From Sulfomarinibacter sp963741385 (GTDB taxonomy: Bacteria > Acidobacteriota > Thermoanaerobaculia > Thermoanaerobaculales > Sulfomarinibacteraceae): DNA of 64,000 bases. Where the stretch lies: the NCBI GenBank assembly GCA_963741385.1, contig CAVUHO010000003.1, positions 124,001 to 188,000 of the forward strand, in the 5' to 3' direction. Below the pieces are notes generated by a model. It ran no database searches. It saw only the letters and a list, made by a program, of their open reading frames with translations, and was not told the DNA's origin. The position numbers and the translations under genes were made by a program. Positions 53,995-63,128 of this stretch are shown here, one piece after another (the first letter of the stretch is position 1; every line of letters starts with the position of its first letter).

Positions 53995-54678
53995 ATGCCA
54001 CGAGGAACCAACGGACGCCAGGCTACGAGGTCGGAGGTCGCGACCGCCGGGGTGCTGCAGGCGGCGCTCGAGCTGTTTTCGACCCAGGGCTACGGCGCCA
54101 CGTCCATGCGCCAGATCGCCGAGGCGTGCGACCAGTCGGTGGGCAACCTCTACCACCACTTCGGCTCCAAAGAAAAGATCTACCAGGCCCTCATCGACGA
54201 TTACTGGGCCCGGCTGCTCAATCCCGAGAACCCACTCCAGAAGGTCTTCACGCGGGCCAACTTCCCCGATGACCTCGAAGATCTGGCGGCGGCGATCGAG
54301 GCCACGGTGGAGGAGAACAGGGCCTCGATCCTGCTCGTGTTCGTTGACGTCATCGAGCACCAGGGCCGGCACATCCGGTCCTTTTACGAGACCATGGCCG
54401 GCCGCTTCAAGGAAAAGTACGGCCCGCACTTCGCGGATCTCGCAAGGGAAGGCCGCCTCGCCGACGCCGACCCCCTGGTGGCGGTCATGGTAGCGACCCG
54501 GTGGCTCTTCTATTTCTACACGGTGGAGAAGTGTTTCGGTGTGCCCATGCACTTCGGCATGGACGCCCAGCAAGCAGTGGGCGGTTTTATCCGCATTTTG
54601 CGTAACGGGGTGCTGCGGCAGCCGGTGGAGGCTGGCGCGGTGCCCACAACGGAAGTCAAGGAGGGGAGAGCATCATGA
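53995..54678 (+). CDS. TetR-family transcriptional regulator
   Basis: A 227-residue regulator. Residues about 15-65 are a TetR HTH: LELFSTQGYGATSMRQIAEACDQSVGNLYHHFGSKEKIY is the region, with the recognition helix VGNLYHHF. The C-terminal ligand domain is helical and unclassified. It overlaps the TonB receptor gene by ATGA and is preceded by the palindromic operator, so it probably senses an acyl-CoA or hydrophobic substrate of the downstream enzymes. Ligand not known. Confidence 0.92.
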   Translation: MPRGTNGRQATRSEVATAGVLQAALELFSTQGYGATSMRQIAEACDQSVGNLYHHFGSKEKIYQALIDDYWARLLNPENPLQKVFTRANFPDDLEDLAAAIEATVEENRASILLVFVDVIEHQGRHIRSFYETMAGRFKEKYGPHFADLAREGRLADADPLVAVMVATRWLFYFYTVEKCFGVPMHFGMDAQQAVGGFIRILRNGVLRQPVEAGAVPTTEVKEGRAS

Positions 54679-56966
54679 GTGATCGATTGAGGAACTGGTT
54701 GTTGCTATTGGCCGCCCTTGTCATAGTCTGCGGACTGGCGGGCCCGGTGCTGGCGCAGGAGGCCACCGAGGACCCGGGCGAGTCTCCAAAGACCGAAGAA
54801 GAAAAGGCTATCGATGAAGCGCTGAAGCGGGAGCCTTTCGCGGGCGAGATCATCGTCACGTCGCGACGGCGAGAGGAGGTCTTGCAGGAGGTTCCGATCG
54901 CGGTTTCGGTGGTGGCCGGAGATCAGCTCGAAGACGTCGCGGCATCCACTATTTCCGAGCTCCAGGCCTATGTCCCCAACCTGTCCATCTATCAGGGCCG
55001 TAACCAGTCGACCACGCTGACGGCGTTCATTCGTGGTGTCGGGCAGGCGGACCCACTGTGGGGCGTGGATCCCGGAGTCGGGCTGTATATTGATGACGTC
55101 TATATCGCCCGTGCACAGGGCGCGCTGCTCGACGTCTACGACATCTCGAGGGTCGAGGTGCTGCGCGGTCCACAGGGGACCCTGTACGGCAAGAACACGA
55201 TTGGCGGCGCGATCAAGTACGTCACCAAACCGCTTTCAAACACTTTAGAAGGCCGCATCACCTGGAACCCCGGGACCTTCAACACCGAGGAGTTCCGGGC
55301 CAATGTCAGCGGGCCGATCGTCAAGGACAAACTGCTTGGCAAGGCGTCCTTCGCCAAGCTCACCCGCGACGGCTACGGTACGAACCTCTACCAGGAAAGA
55401 GAAGTTTCGAACAAGGACACCACCGCCTACCGCCTCGCCCTGGAGTGGCTGGCGTCGGACAAGGTGTCGCTTCGTGCGGACTACGACTACACCAAAGACG
55501 ACGCCGAGCCGATCGGTTTGACCCGGCTCGCGTCCAACCCGTTTTGTTGGGTCTACGGCGGATATGCCTGCGATCCGTTGCCGAATCTCTTCGACACCGA
55601 GAGCGGTATCGATCCGGTCAACAACACCAAATCCACCGGTTATTCGCTGACTCTCCAATGGGATATCAACCCCGGCCTGAAGTTCAAGTCGATCACCGCC
55701 TACCGGGAAACCGACACCCAGAACTGGATTGACTTTGACACCTCTCCGTTGGCGATTGCTGATTCTCAGGCGACCTATTACGACGATCAGACCACGCAGG
55801 AGTTCCAGCTCATCTTTACCGGTTCCAAGAAGTGGAGTGGTGTCGTCGGGTTCTTCTACTTCGATGGCCTGGCGGGAGGCGAGGTCGAGGCCATCTTCTA
55901 CACCAACTTCCCCAACACGACGACCGGAGACATGGGAACCAAATCCTATGCCGTGTACGGCGACGCCAGTGTCAGACTCACCGATCGGTTGACCCTCAAT
56001 TTGGGTCTGCGGCCGACCCGGGAGACGAAGCACGGCAGGGCCTTCAACGTCTACAATATTCCCCCGGATGACTTCGACAACTACTATTTCGTTGCGGCGG
56101 ATTTCGATAAAGAGGTGACCTTCACGTCCTGGGCTCCCAAGATCGGACTCGATTACCAGTTCAGCCCTGACGTCATGGGCTATGTCAAGGTCAACCAGGG
56201 ATTCAAGAGCGGCGGTTACAACGTCCGTGCGCAGTCGACCCTTTTTCCTGATACCGCCCTGCCCTTCGATGACGAGACCATGACCATGGGCGAGATCGGA
56301 CTCAAGACGGTTCTGGCGAATCGGTCACTCGTCCTCAACACCGCCGTCTTCTACGGTTCCTACGACGACATCCAGGTCAGCACCTTCACCTCGTACGATT
56401 CGAACGGCGATGGTTCTGACGATGCGTTCTTCGGCAACTTCCTCAATGCCGGCAACGCCACGATCAAAGGTCTCGAGGTCGAGTACAACTGGGCCTCGAA
56501 GTCCTGGTTCGGGCTTTCGGGATTCGTCGCGTACCTCGACGCAAAACCGGACGAGTTTCTCGATGAAAACGGGGACGGGTTCGTCGATACCCAGGTCATC
56601 ACCAACGCACCGGAGTGGACCGGAACCATCCGCGGGAATGTCGACTTCCCACTCTTCGGAGGTCTGATCACCGGGAGCGTCGGATACGCCTATCGTGATG
56701 ATTCGGTACTGACCAACGAGGGCGGAACCCAGCCGTTCAATCCGACGCAACCGTTGCTGCCCCTGGTGCAACCGTCGTACGGCTTGTTGGACGCCTGGAT
56801 TGCGTGGCTGTCGGGCAATTCCAAATGGCGCTTCGGTGTCAGCGGCAAGAACCTCACTGACGAGGAGTACCTGACAAACGGCTACAACCTTCCGGTGCTG
56901 GGATCGGTCACCGGTTCGTACGGCATGCCGCGAACATTCGTAGCGACATTGGAGTTCAGATTCTGA
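54675..56966 (+). CDS. TonB-dependent outer-membrane receptor
   Basis: A 763-residue receptor: signal peptide (LLLLAALVIVCGLAGPVLAQ), plug domain (EIIVTSRRREEVLQEVPIAVSVV; VEVLRGPQGTLYGKNTIGGAI) and a 22-strand barrel ending in the aromatic TFVATLEFRF. The plug signature and the VLRGPQGTLYGKN motif are those of the receptor class abundant in sphingomonads and other degraders of lipids and aromatic compounds, rather than the SusC type. It is coupled to tetR and ends before a strong terminator, so it is a two-gene unit next to the enzyme genes. Confidence 0.94.
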   Translation: MSDRLRNWLLLLAALVIVCGLAGPVLAQEATEDPGESPKTEEEKAIDEALKREPFAGEIIVTSRRREEVLQEVPIAVSVVAGDQLEDVAASTISELQAYVPNLSIYQGRNQSTTLTAFIRGVGQADPLWGVDPGVGLYIDDVYIARAQGALLDVYDISRVEVLRGPQGTLYGKNTIGGAIKYVTKPLSNTLEGRITWNPGTFNTEEFRANVSGPIVKDKLLGKASFAKLTRDGYGTNLYQEREVSNKDTTAYRLALEWLASDKVSLRADYDYTKDDAEPIGLTRLASNPFCWVYGGYACDPLPNLFDTESGIDPVNNTKSTGYSLTLQWDINPGLKFKSITAYRETDTQNWIDFDTSPLAIADSQATYYDDQTTQEFQLIFTGSKKWSGVVGFFYFDGLAGGEVEAIFYTNFPNTTTGDMGTKSYAVYGDASVRLTDRLTLNLGLRPTRETKHGRAFNVYNIPPDDFDNYYFVAADFDKEVTFTSWAPKIGLDYQFSPDVMGYVKVNQGFKSGGYNVRAQSTLFPDTALPFDDETMTMGEIGLKTVLANRSLVLNTAVFYGSYDDIQVSTFTSYDSNGDGSDDAFFGNFLNAGNATIKGLEVEYNWASKSWFGLSGFVAYLDAKPDEFLDENGDGFVDTQVITNAPEWTGTIRGNVDFPLFGGLITGSVGYAYRDDSVLTNEGGTQPFNPTQPLLPLVQPSYGLLDAWIAWLSGNSKWRFGVSGKNLTDEEYLTNGYNLPVLGSVTGSYGMPRTFVATLEFRF

Positions 56967-56977
56967 GTTTTTCCCAA

Positions 56978-57010
56978 GGGGGCGCCGGAGCCGGCGCCCC
57001 CTGTTTTCTT
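56978..57010 (+). terminator. Rho-independent terminator after the TonB receptor
   Basis: An 11-bp GC stem (56978-56988 with 56991-57001) is followed by TGTTTTCTT. It is 11 bases beyond the stop codon and separates the receptor from the SDR gene. Confidence 0.8.
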
Positions 57011-57084
57011 GATTCAATTACCCGGGCAGGTTCGTGGGCGAAGCCATGTCCTGCCGGGATTGGTTCAGACTATTTGGAGGAGCC

Positions 57085-57870
57085 ATGATCGAAACTGGAC
57101 TCAAGAACAAGGTTGTCATCGTCACCGGCGCGGCGGCCGGGATCGGGCGCGCAACCGCTGAGCGGTTTGCCGCCGAGGGGTGCAAGGTCGCGGCGTGGGA
57201 TGTGAACGAGGCAGTGTCGCACGAGGTGGTGGCGGCACTCGAGGCCGCCGGTGGGAAGGGCATCTTCCAGAAGGTGAACGTCGCCAACGTGGGCGAGGTG
57301 GAAGCTGCGGTCGCGGATGTCGTGGATCGTTGGGGTTCGGTCTCGGTGCTGGTCAACAACGCCGGCATCGTGCGCGACAGCCAGTTGGTCAAGTACAAGG
57401 ACGGCGCGGTTCAATCGACCATGACCGACGAGGCGTGGGATGCGGTGATCGGAGTCAACCTCAAGGGCGTGTTCAACTGCACGCGGGCGGTGGTGCCGCA
57501 CTTGATCGCCGGCGGCCAGGGCGGCGTGGTCCTCAACGCCTCGTCGGTGGCCTGCCTCAACGGCAACTTCGGCCAGACCAACTACGTGGCCACCAAGGCC
57601 GGCGTCATCGGCATGACCAAGACCTGGGCGCGTGAACTGGGCAAGTTCGGGATCCGGGTCAACGCGGTGGCCCCGGGCTTCGTCAAGACCGAAATCATCA
57701 ACGCCATGCCGCAGAAGGTCATCGAATCCATGGTGGCGCACACGCCGATGGGGCGCATCGGTGACACGAAAGACATCGCCGAGGCGTACGTGTGGTTGGC
57801 GTCCGATGCGGCGAACTGGGTGACGGGGACGGTCTTGTCGGTGGATGGTGGGTTGGTGATCGGGACGTGA
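57085..57870 (+). CDS. Short-chain dehydrogenase/reductase (FabG-like)
   Basis: A 261-residue classical SDR. The ATG at 57085 has GGAGG 5 bases upstream. Motifs: cofactor loop TGAAAGIG (14-21), Asp39 at the end of strand 2 (favouring NAD), NNAG (91-94), catalytic Ser153 or Ser154, Tyr167 and Lys171 (NYVATK). It probably oxidises or reduces a hydroxyacyl or secondary alcohol intermediate of the pathway encoded here. The following gap carries repeat DNA. Confidence 0.93.
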   Translation: MIETGLKNKVVIVTGAAAGIGRATAERFAAEGCKVAAWDVNEAVSHEVVAALEAAGGKGIFQKVNVANVGEVEAAVADVVDRWGSVSVLVNNAGIVRDSQLVKYKDGAVQSTMTDEAWDAVIGVNLKGVFNCTRAVVPHLIAGGQGGVVLNASSVACLNGNFGQTNYVATKAGVIGMTKTWARELGKFGIRVNAVAPGFVKTEIINAMPQKVIESMVAHTPMGRIGDTKDIAEAYVWLASDAANWVTGTVLSVDGGLVIGT

Positions 57871-58010
57871 ATTTCGGATTTCGGATTTCGGATTTCGGAT
57901 TTCGGATTGGCCACCCAACCACCCGGCACGCGGGACGCGTGACCCACAAGGCTTCTGATCCGGTTTGTGGGGCAGCCGTCCCGGCTGCCATTCCGCTGGG
58001 TGGATTGAAC
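57871..58010. repeat. Intergenic GATTTCGG tract and GC palindromes
   Basis: Five GATTTCGG-type units (57871-57908) are followed by CGGCACGCGGGACGCGTG (about 57922) and by GGCAGCCGTCCCGGCTGCC (about 57971), palindromes also seen near 51532 and 51586. Confidence 0.8.
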
Positions 58011-58030
58011 GGTCAGTGAGGGAGGGGGAG

Positions 58031-59023
58031 ATGGCCAGATACGCGACGATTGTCTCGACCGGGCGCTACATCCCTGAAATCGAGGTGTCCAACGACGTGC
58101 TCCGGGAGCGCTTTGCGCACCTTCCGGACTTCGTCGACAAGATGGAGGAGTCGTCGAACATCAGGACCCGTTGGTGGGCCCCGGACGACTGGTGCACCTC
58201 CGACATCGCGTTGCCCGCGGCCCAACGGGCGCTCGAAAAGGCCGGTCGCAGGCCTGAGGACGTGGACCTGATCGTCCTCGGCACCGACTCGCCGGACTAC
58301 ATCACGCCGGCCACATCGGTGGTTCTCCAGCACAAGCTCGGCGCCAAGAACGCCGGCACCTTTGATGTGGGGTGTGCGTGTGCGTCGTTCCCGACCGGAG
58401 CGGCCATTGCGGCAGGCCTCATCGCCGCGAATCAGGCATTGAAGACCGTGCTGGTGGTCGGCGTCTACAACATGCACAAGCTGGCCTCGCCGGACGATCC
58501 GATGGTCTTTTTCTACGGTGACGGCGCCGGCGCTGCGGTTCTGGAGCCGGCAGATGAACCGGGCTTCATCTCGTCGGCGTACAGGGCCGACGGTTTCTAC
58601 CACCGCCACTGGGGGATCTACGCGGGCGCCACCTTCGAGCCGGCAACCGAGGCAGCGGTCCGCGACGGCCGGACCATGGTCAAGATGATCGATCGCTACC
58701 CGCCGGAGATCAACCACGAGGGTTGGCCGGCGGTGGTCCGCAAGCTCGCCGCCAACGGGGGGTTCGAGCTGTCGGATATCGACTTCACGATCTTCACCCA
58801 GGTTCGCAAGCCGTCCATCGAGCTGGTGATGGCCGATCTCGGGCTGCCGATGGAGCGCACCCACACGGTGATGGAGAAGTGGGGCTACACGGGGTCGGCG
58901 TGCGTGCCGATCGCGCTCGACGACGCGCTCGAACAGGGAAAGATCAAATCAGGCGATCTGCTCGTGATGGTAGGGTCCGGGGTAGGGTATAACCAAGCAG
59001 GAGTCGCGTTCAGGATGCCCTGA
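58031..59023 (+). CDS. KASIII-like (FabH/OleA-type) thiolase-fold enzyme with altered triad
   Basis: A 330-residue enzyme, start ATG 58031 after a GGAGG site. The nucleophile Cys117 is present (CACASF), as are the YGDGAGAAVLEP and terminal VGSGVGYNQAGVAF motifs. The other two residues of the FabH triad are replaced: the His of IPHQAN aligns to Thr256 (IFTQVR), and the Asn of GNTSAAS aligns to Tyr286 (GYTGSAC). It is therefore unlikely to perform decarboxylative condensation as FabH does. An acyl transfer, hydrolysis or non-decarboxylative reaction on a CoA ester is more plausible. Part of the SDR-ligase-thiolase operon. Confidence 0.9.
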   Translation: MARYATIVSTGRYIPEIEVSNDVLRERFAHLPDFVDKMEESSNIRTRWWAPDDWCTSDIALPAAQRALEKAGRRPEDVDLIVLGTDSPDYITPATSVVLQHKLGAKNAGTFDVGCACASFPTGAAIAAGLIAANQALKTVLVVGVYNMHKLASPDDPMVFFYGDGAGAAVLEPADEPGFISSAYRADGFYHRHWGIYAGATFEPATEAAVRDGRTMVKMIDRYPPEINHEGWPAVVRKLAANGGFELSDIDFTIFTQVRKPSIELVMADLGLPMERTHTVMEKWGYTGSACVPIALDDALEQGKIKSGDLLVMVGSGVGYNQAGVAFRMP

Positions 59024-59031
59024 ACGTGGGA

Positions 59032-59130
59032 AAAATTCTGAATTTTGAATTTTTAATTTTGAATTGCGGACACGCAACCGTTCTCTGGCCGGGTGGCCGT
59101 GAATTCAAAATTCATAATTCAAAATTTAAA
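59032..59130. repeat. AT-rich inverted repeat (GAATTCAAAATTC type)
   Basis: An AAATTCTGAATTTTG-type tract (59032-59066) and its inverted partner (59101-59130) flank a 34-bp GC-rich centre. The unit fills the gap between the KASIII-like and hydrolase genes. Confidence 0.8.
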
Positions 59131-59159
59131 ACTCGCGATGATCGGTTCGGGGGCTGAAG

Positions 59160-60125
59160 ATGGGCAGGAAGTTGCTGAAGATTCTCATGGTTATCGGAGT
59201 TTTGGTCGTCGTTGCGATCATCGCGTGCGTGTGGATGGTGTGGAAACGGCCGCTCACCGTGGATGCGATGTTCAGCCGCATGGCGCTCGGCAGGATCGGG
59301 TTCGAGAAGACGACCGTCGCCATCCCGGAAGGCAGGATGACGGTGTGGGTCGGCGGTGAGGGGCCCTGCATGGTGCTGTTGCACGGCGCGGGCGACCAGG
59401 CTGGCGCCTGGGCGCGGATGGCGGCGCCCCTGCTGGACGACCACCGGGTCGTCATTCCGGATCTCCCGGGCCACTGGAAGAGCGATCCGCGGAGCGGGCC
59501 GCTCGGTATCGGCCAGGTTCTCGGGGGGCTCGAGGCGGTGATGGAGACCACCTGCGCGGGAGAGAACGCGATTCTGGTGGGCAACTCGATGGGGGCATGG
59601 ATCTCGATGCTCTACGCCGTCGAACACCCGGACCGCGTCGAGCGTTTGGTGGCGATCAACGGCGGCGCGATCCGCGAGGACAACCCGCAAGTGAACCTCT
59701 TCCCGACGAGCCGCGAGGAGGCGCGCGCGACCTTGAAGGCGCTGATGGGCCCGGCGACGCCGCCGGTGCCCGACTTCGTGCTCGACGACGTCATCCGCCA
59801 CGCGCGGGTCGGTCCGGCGGGCCGGCTGGCGCTGACCGCCGGTGACATGGGCCGCTATCTCCTCGACGGCAGGCTCGACGAGGTGACGGTGCCGGTGGAG
59901 CTGGTGTGGGGTGACGCCGACGGGTTGTTGACCCTCGATTACGCACAACGGCTGCTGGACGGATTGCCGCGGGCGCGGCTGTACCCGGTGCACGGCTGCG
60001 GCCACGTCCCCGAGCGCGAATGCCCCGACAAGACCCTCGAGGTCATGGAGACGGCCCTGGCGATGGCGCCGGTCGAAACCGCCGTCGTCGAGGAGCCGCC
60101 GACCGAGGAGGAGGCAACACCGTGA
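59160..60125 (+). CDS. Membrane-anchored alpha/beta hydrolase
   Basis: A 321-residue hydrolase with an N-terminal anchor (LMVIGVLVVVAIIACVWMVW). Catalytic residues are visible: nucleophile Ser143 in GNSMG, Asp in VWGDADGLL and His in HGCGHVPER, with the oxyanion loop LLHGAGDQ. The fold resembles meta-cleavage-product and epoxide hydrolases. It ends with an acidic tail and overlaps the ligase start (GTGA). It may hydrolyse an ester or a ring-opened intermediate before CoA activation. Confidence 0.9.
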   Translation: MGRKLLKILMVIGVLVVVAIIACVWMVWKRPLTVDAMFSRMALGRIGFEKTTVAIPEGRMTVWVGGEGPCMVLLHGAGDQAGAWARMAAPLLDDHRVVIPDLPGHWKSDPRSGPLGIGQVLGGLEAVMETTCAGENAILVGNSMGAWISMLYAVEHPDRVERLVAINGGAIREDNPQVNLFPTSREEARATLKALMGPATPPVPDFVLDDVIRHARVGPAGRLALTAGDMGRYLLDGRLDEVTVPVELVWGDADGLLTLDYAQRLLDGLPRARLYPVHGCGHVPERECPDKTLEVMETALAMAPVETAVVEEPPTEEEATP

Positions 60126-61660
60126 TCTGCGGCGACATCATCGGCGAACGCAGCCGCCTGTCTCCCGACCGCACGGCGGTGGTTGACGTGGCCAGCGGCC
60201 GCCGCCTGACCTACCGCGAGATGAACTCGCGGGCGGCTCACTGCGCCCGGACCTGGCTCTACGGTCTCGGGCTCAAACGGGGCGACCGCATCGGCATCCT
60301 GGCCGGCAACCGCCTCGAGTTTCTCGACGCCTTTTTCGCCGCCGGCAAGTCGGGCGTGATTCTGGTGCCGTTGGGGACGCGGCTGACGGCGGCGGAGCTG
60401 GCGGTGATCGCCGCCGATTGTGGTCTTTCGGCACTGGTCTTCGGCGACGATCACGCGGACACCGTGCGGGAGCTGGCCGGTCGCGGCGACGTCGGCCGTC
60501 TGGTGGCGTTGGATGAAGGTGCCGGGATCGGTGCTGCATCGTGGAAAGAGTTGAAAGACAGGGTGGGGGAGGGCGATCACGTGCCCTCGGTGTGCTCGCC
60601 GGACGACCCCTACTGCCTGCTCTACACTTCGGGGACCACCGGCCGGCCCAAGGGCGTGATCACACCGCACCGCATGGTGGCATGGAATGCCTACAACACG
60701 GTTGTGTGTTGGCAGCTGACCGAGAACGACGTCAGCCCGATCTTCACACCGCTCTACCACGCAGGAGGACTGGGCGCCTTTTTGACGCCGATCCTGCTGG
60801 CCGGAGGGACCATCCTGCTCCACCGGCAGTTCGACCCGACCGAGGTGTGGCGGGTCATCGAGTCGGAAGGTTGCACGGTGGTGCTGGGCGTGCCCACGAT
60901 CTGGAAGATGCTGGCCGAGGCCCCCGAGTTTGAAAACGCCGACCTCAGCCGGGTTCGCTGGTTCATCTCCGGCGGCGCACCGTTACCGCGCCATCTGGTC
61001 CAGACCTTTCGCGATCGCGGTGTTGTGCTGAGGCAGGGCTACGGTCTGACCGAAGTCGGGGTGAACTGTTTCTCGATGACCGACGAGGAGGCCTGGCTCA
61101 AGGCGGGCTCGATCGGCAAGCCGCTGATGTTCACCGAAGCGCGGGTGATGGACCCCGACGGCAGGGAAAAGCCGCCCGACGAGGTCGGTGAGCTGTGCTT
61201 CCGCGGGCCGCACGTCAGCGCCGGCTACTGGAACAACCCACAGGCGACCGCCGAAGCCCGCGACAAGGACGGCTGGTTCCACACCGGCGACATGGCGTGC
61301 CGTGATGCCGACGGGTTCTACTCCATCGCCGGCCGCGCCAAGGACATGTTCATCTCGGGCGGGGTCAACGTCTATCCGGCCGAGATCGAAAATGCGCTGC
61401 TCCAACATCCCGCGGTGTCCGACGTGGCGGTTGCCGGGGTGCCGCACGATGTGTGGGGAGAGATCGGCGTTGCCTTCGTGGTGCCGGTGGCCGGCGGCGA
61501 CGCCGTAACGCCGGAAGCGATGGCCGAATACCTTGGCGCCCGGCTCGCGCGCTACAAGATCCCACGCCAGTTCCACCTGCTCGAGGAGTTACCCCGCACG
61601 GCCTACGGCAAAGTGGTGAAGGGAGAGCTTGTGGAGTGGTGGAAGAAACGGAACCAATGA
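60122..61660 (+). CDS. AMP-dependent acyl-CoA ligase
   Basis: A 512-residue ANL-superfamily ligase. The GTG at 60122 follows a GAGGAGG stretch and overlaps the previous stop. Motifs: P-loop YTSGTTGRPKG, YGLTE, TGDMACRDADGFYSIAGRAKD (adenylate-binding and hinge region) and the catalytic Lys in AYGKVVKGEL. The closest resemblance is to long-chain or cyclic-acid CoA ligases of the FadD/MenE-like type. It should activate a carboxylic acid taken up through the TonB receptor for the thiolase step. Confidence 0.94.
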   Translation: MICGDIIGERSRLSPDRTAVVDVASGRRLTYREMNSRAAHCARTWLYGLGLKRGDRIGILAGNRLEFLDAFFAAGKSGVILVPLGTRLTAAELAVIAADCGLSALVFGDDHADTVRELAGRGDVGRLVALDEGAGIGAASWKELKDRVGEGDHVPSVCSPDDPYCLLYTSGTTGRPKGVITPHRMVAWNAYNTVVCWQLTENDVSPIFTPLYHAGGLGAFLTPILLAGGTILLHRQFDPTEVWRVIESEGCTVVLGVPTIWKMLAEAPEFENADLSRVRWFISGGAPLPRHLVQTFRDRGVVLRQGYGLTEVGVNCFSMTDEEAWLKAGSIGKPLMFTEARVMDPDGREKPPDEVGELCFRGPHVSAGYWNNPQATAEARDKDGWFHTGDMACRDADGFYSIAGRAKDMFISGGVNVYPAEIENALLQHPAVSDVAVAGVPHDVWGEIGVAFVVPVAGGDAVTPEAMAEYLGARLARYKIPRQFHLLEELPRTAYGKVVKGELVEWWKKRNQ

Positions 61661-61662
61661 AA

Positions 61663-61754
61663 ATTTCGGATTTCGGATTTCGGATTTCGGATGTGACCCC
61701 CACCCACCCGGTGACCCGGATTGTTCGTGAGGGCGGGCGGGAAATCCGAAATCT
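61663..61754. repeat. Inverted GATTTCGG-type repeat
   Basis: Four TTTCGGATT-type units (61663-61691) and an inverted partner (GAAATCCGAAATC, 61740-61754) flank a CACCCACCCGGTG-centred spacer in the ligase-thiolase gap. Confidence 0.75.
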
Positions 61755-61784
61755 AAAGAGCCTATTACTTCAAAAGGAGTCTCG

Positions 61785-62990
61785 ATGATGAAGAAGATTT
61801 ATATTGCCGCTTATCATCAATCCAAGTTCGGCAAGCTGTTCGACATGACGGTGCCGGACATCATCGCCAACGCGGTCACCGAAACCTGCGCCGAGATCGG
61901 CGCCGAGCCGTCCGCCATCGATGTGGCTTCGGTCGGCGCCACCTGCAATTTCTCCCTCAACGAACAGGGCCTGTTGGCCGGTCTGGTGGCGATGGTGCCG
62001 GGACTTGGCGCCAAGCCCATCGAGGCAGTCGAGAACGCCTGCGCCAGCGGCGGTCAGGCTGTGTTGAGCGTGATCGGCAAGCTCCAGATGGGTCTCGGCG
62101 ATGTCGGGCTTGCGGTGGGCTACGAGAAGATGCGCGACTCCGAGGGCAAGATGGACGGCGCGTTGATCGGCAAGGTGCTCGGCTATTTCTCACACCCCGT
62201 CGAGCGCGAGGGCAAGGTCTACATCTTCCCCCACCTCTTCGCGGAGGTGATGCGCGACTACATGGCGGCCCACGGAACCACCGAACGCGAGTTCGCCGAG
62301 ATCTCCTCCCGTGAGTACGCCAACGGCAACCACAACCCCTACGCCCAGATGCAGAAGGTCCAGGTATCGCTCGACGAGGCGGCGACGGCCGAGGGCCGCA
62401 ACCGCTACATCGTCGATGGCCTGCCGCTCAAGACCTACGACTGCTCGCAGATCACCGACGGCTACGCGGGCATGATTCTCGCCACCGCCGAGGGTCTTTC
62501 AAAATTGGGAATCGCCAAAGCCGACTGCGTCGAGATCGCCGGGTGGGGCCAGGCCACCGACCCGTTGCTCAAGGCCGGCCGCGACATCCTCAAACCAGAG
62601 GGCGCCTACGCCGCGATGAACGCCGCTTATCAACTGGCGGGTGCAAACCCGGCCGATGTCAACGTGGCCGAGATCCACGACTGCTTTACGGTCATGGCCG
62701 CCATCGGGACCGAAGTCATCGGCAAGGCGGGCCACGGCAAGGGCGCGCGGTTCTGGGCCGACGGCAAGGCCGACGCCAAGGGCGAGTGCGGCATCAACAC
62801 CTCGGGCGGGCTGATCGCCAAGGGGCACCCGGTGGGCGCTACCGGCATCGCCATGATCGGGTGGAGCGCGTGGCAGCTGCAGGGCAAGGCGCCCGCCGAG
62901 CTCCAGGTGCCCAACCCCAAGCTCGCGGCGACCTTCAATATCGGCGGACCGATCTGCGCATCAGTCTGCACAGTTCTCAGGCGAGCCTGA
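61785..62990 (+). CDS. SCP2-type thiolase (acetyl-CoA acetyltransferase family)
   Basis: A 401-residue thiolase; AAAGGAG lies 7 bases before the first of two ATGs. Catalytic residues: nucleophile Cys86 (NACASGG), His298 in AEIHDCF (the SCP2/sterol-carrier-type version of the NEAF loop), His348 in KGHPVGATG and Cys391 in GGPICAS. It cleaves or forms 3-oxoacyl-CoA. SCP2-type thiolases are common in side-chain degradation of steroids and branched acids, which would fit the operon, but the substrate is not proven. Confidence 0.94.
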   Translation: MMKKIYIAAYHQSKFGKLFDMTVPDIIANAVTETCAEIGAEPSAIDVASVGATCNFSLNEQGLLAGLVAMVPGLGAKPIEAVENACASGGQAVLSVIGKLQMGLGDVGLAVGYEKMRDSEGKMDGALIGKVLGYFSHPVEREGKVYIFPHLFAEVMRDYMAAHGTTEREFAEISSREYANGNHNPYAQMQKVQVSLDEAATAEGRNRYIVDGLPLKTYDCSQITDGYAGMILATAEGLSKLGIAKADCVEIAGWGQATDPLLKAGRDILKPEGAYAAMNAAYQLAGANPADVNVAEIHDCFTVMAAIGTEVIGKAGHGKGARFWADGKADAKGECGINTSGGLIAKGHPVGATGIAMIGWSAWQLQGKAPAELQVPNPKLAATFNIGGPICASVCTVLRRA

Positions 62991-63004
62991 GAACGGCGCA
63001 GACT

Positions 63005-63118
63005 CAATTTTGAATTATGAATTATGAATTTTGAATTCCCATCACACTACCAATCCGCATCGAAGATTGGGGCTGCGTCCGAAATTCAAAATTGAGAATT
63101 CAAAATTAAGAATTATTC
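63005..63118. repeat. AT-rich inverted repeat (GAATTCAAAATTC type)
   Basis: An AATTTTGAATTATGAATT-type tract (63005-63038) and its inverted partner (63081-63118) flank a 42-bp centre between the thiolase and second hydrolase genes. Confidence 0.8.
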
Positions 63119-63128
63119 AGGAGGAACG

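Noticed and set aside
57582..57991. Frames with KSEIRNPKSEIRNPK-type peptides
   Set aside because: They arise from the GATTTCGG repeat tract and are not protein-coding.
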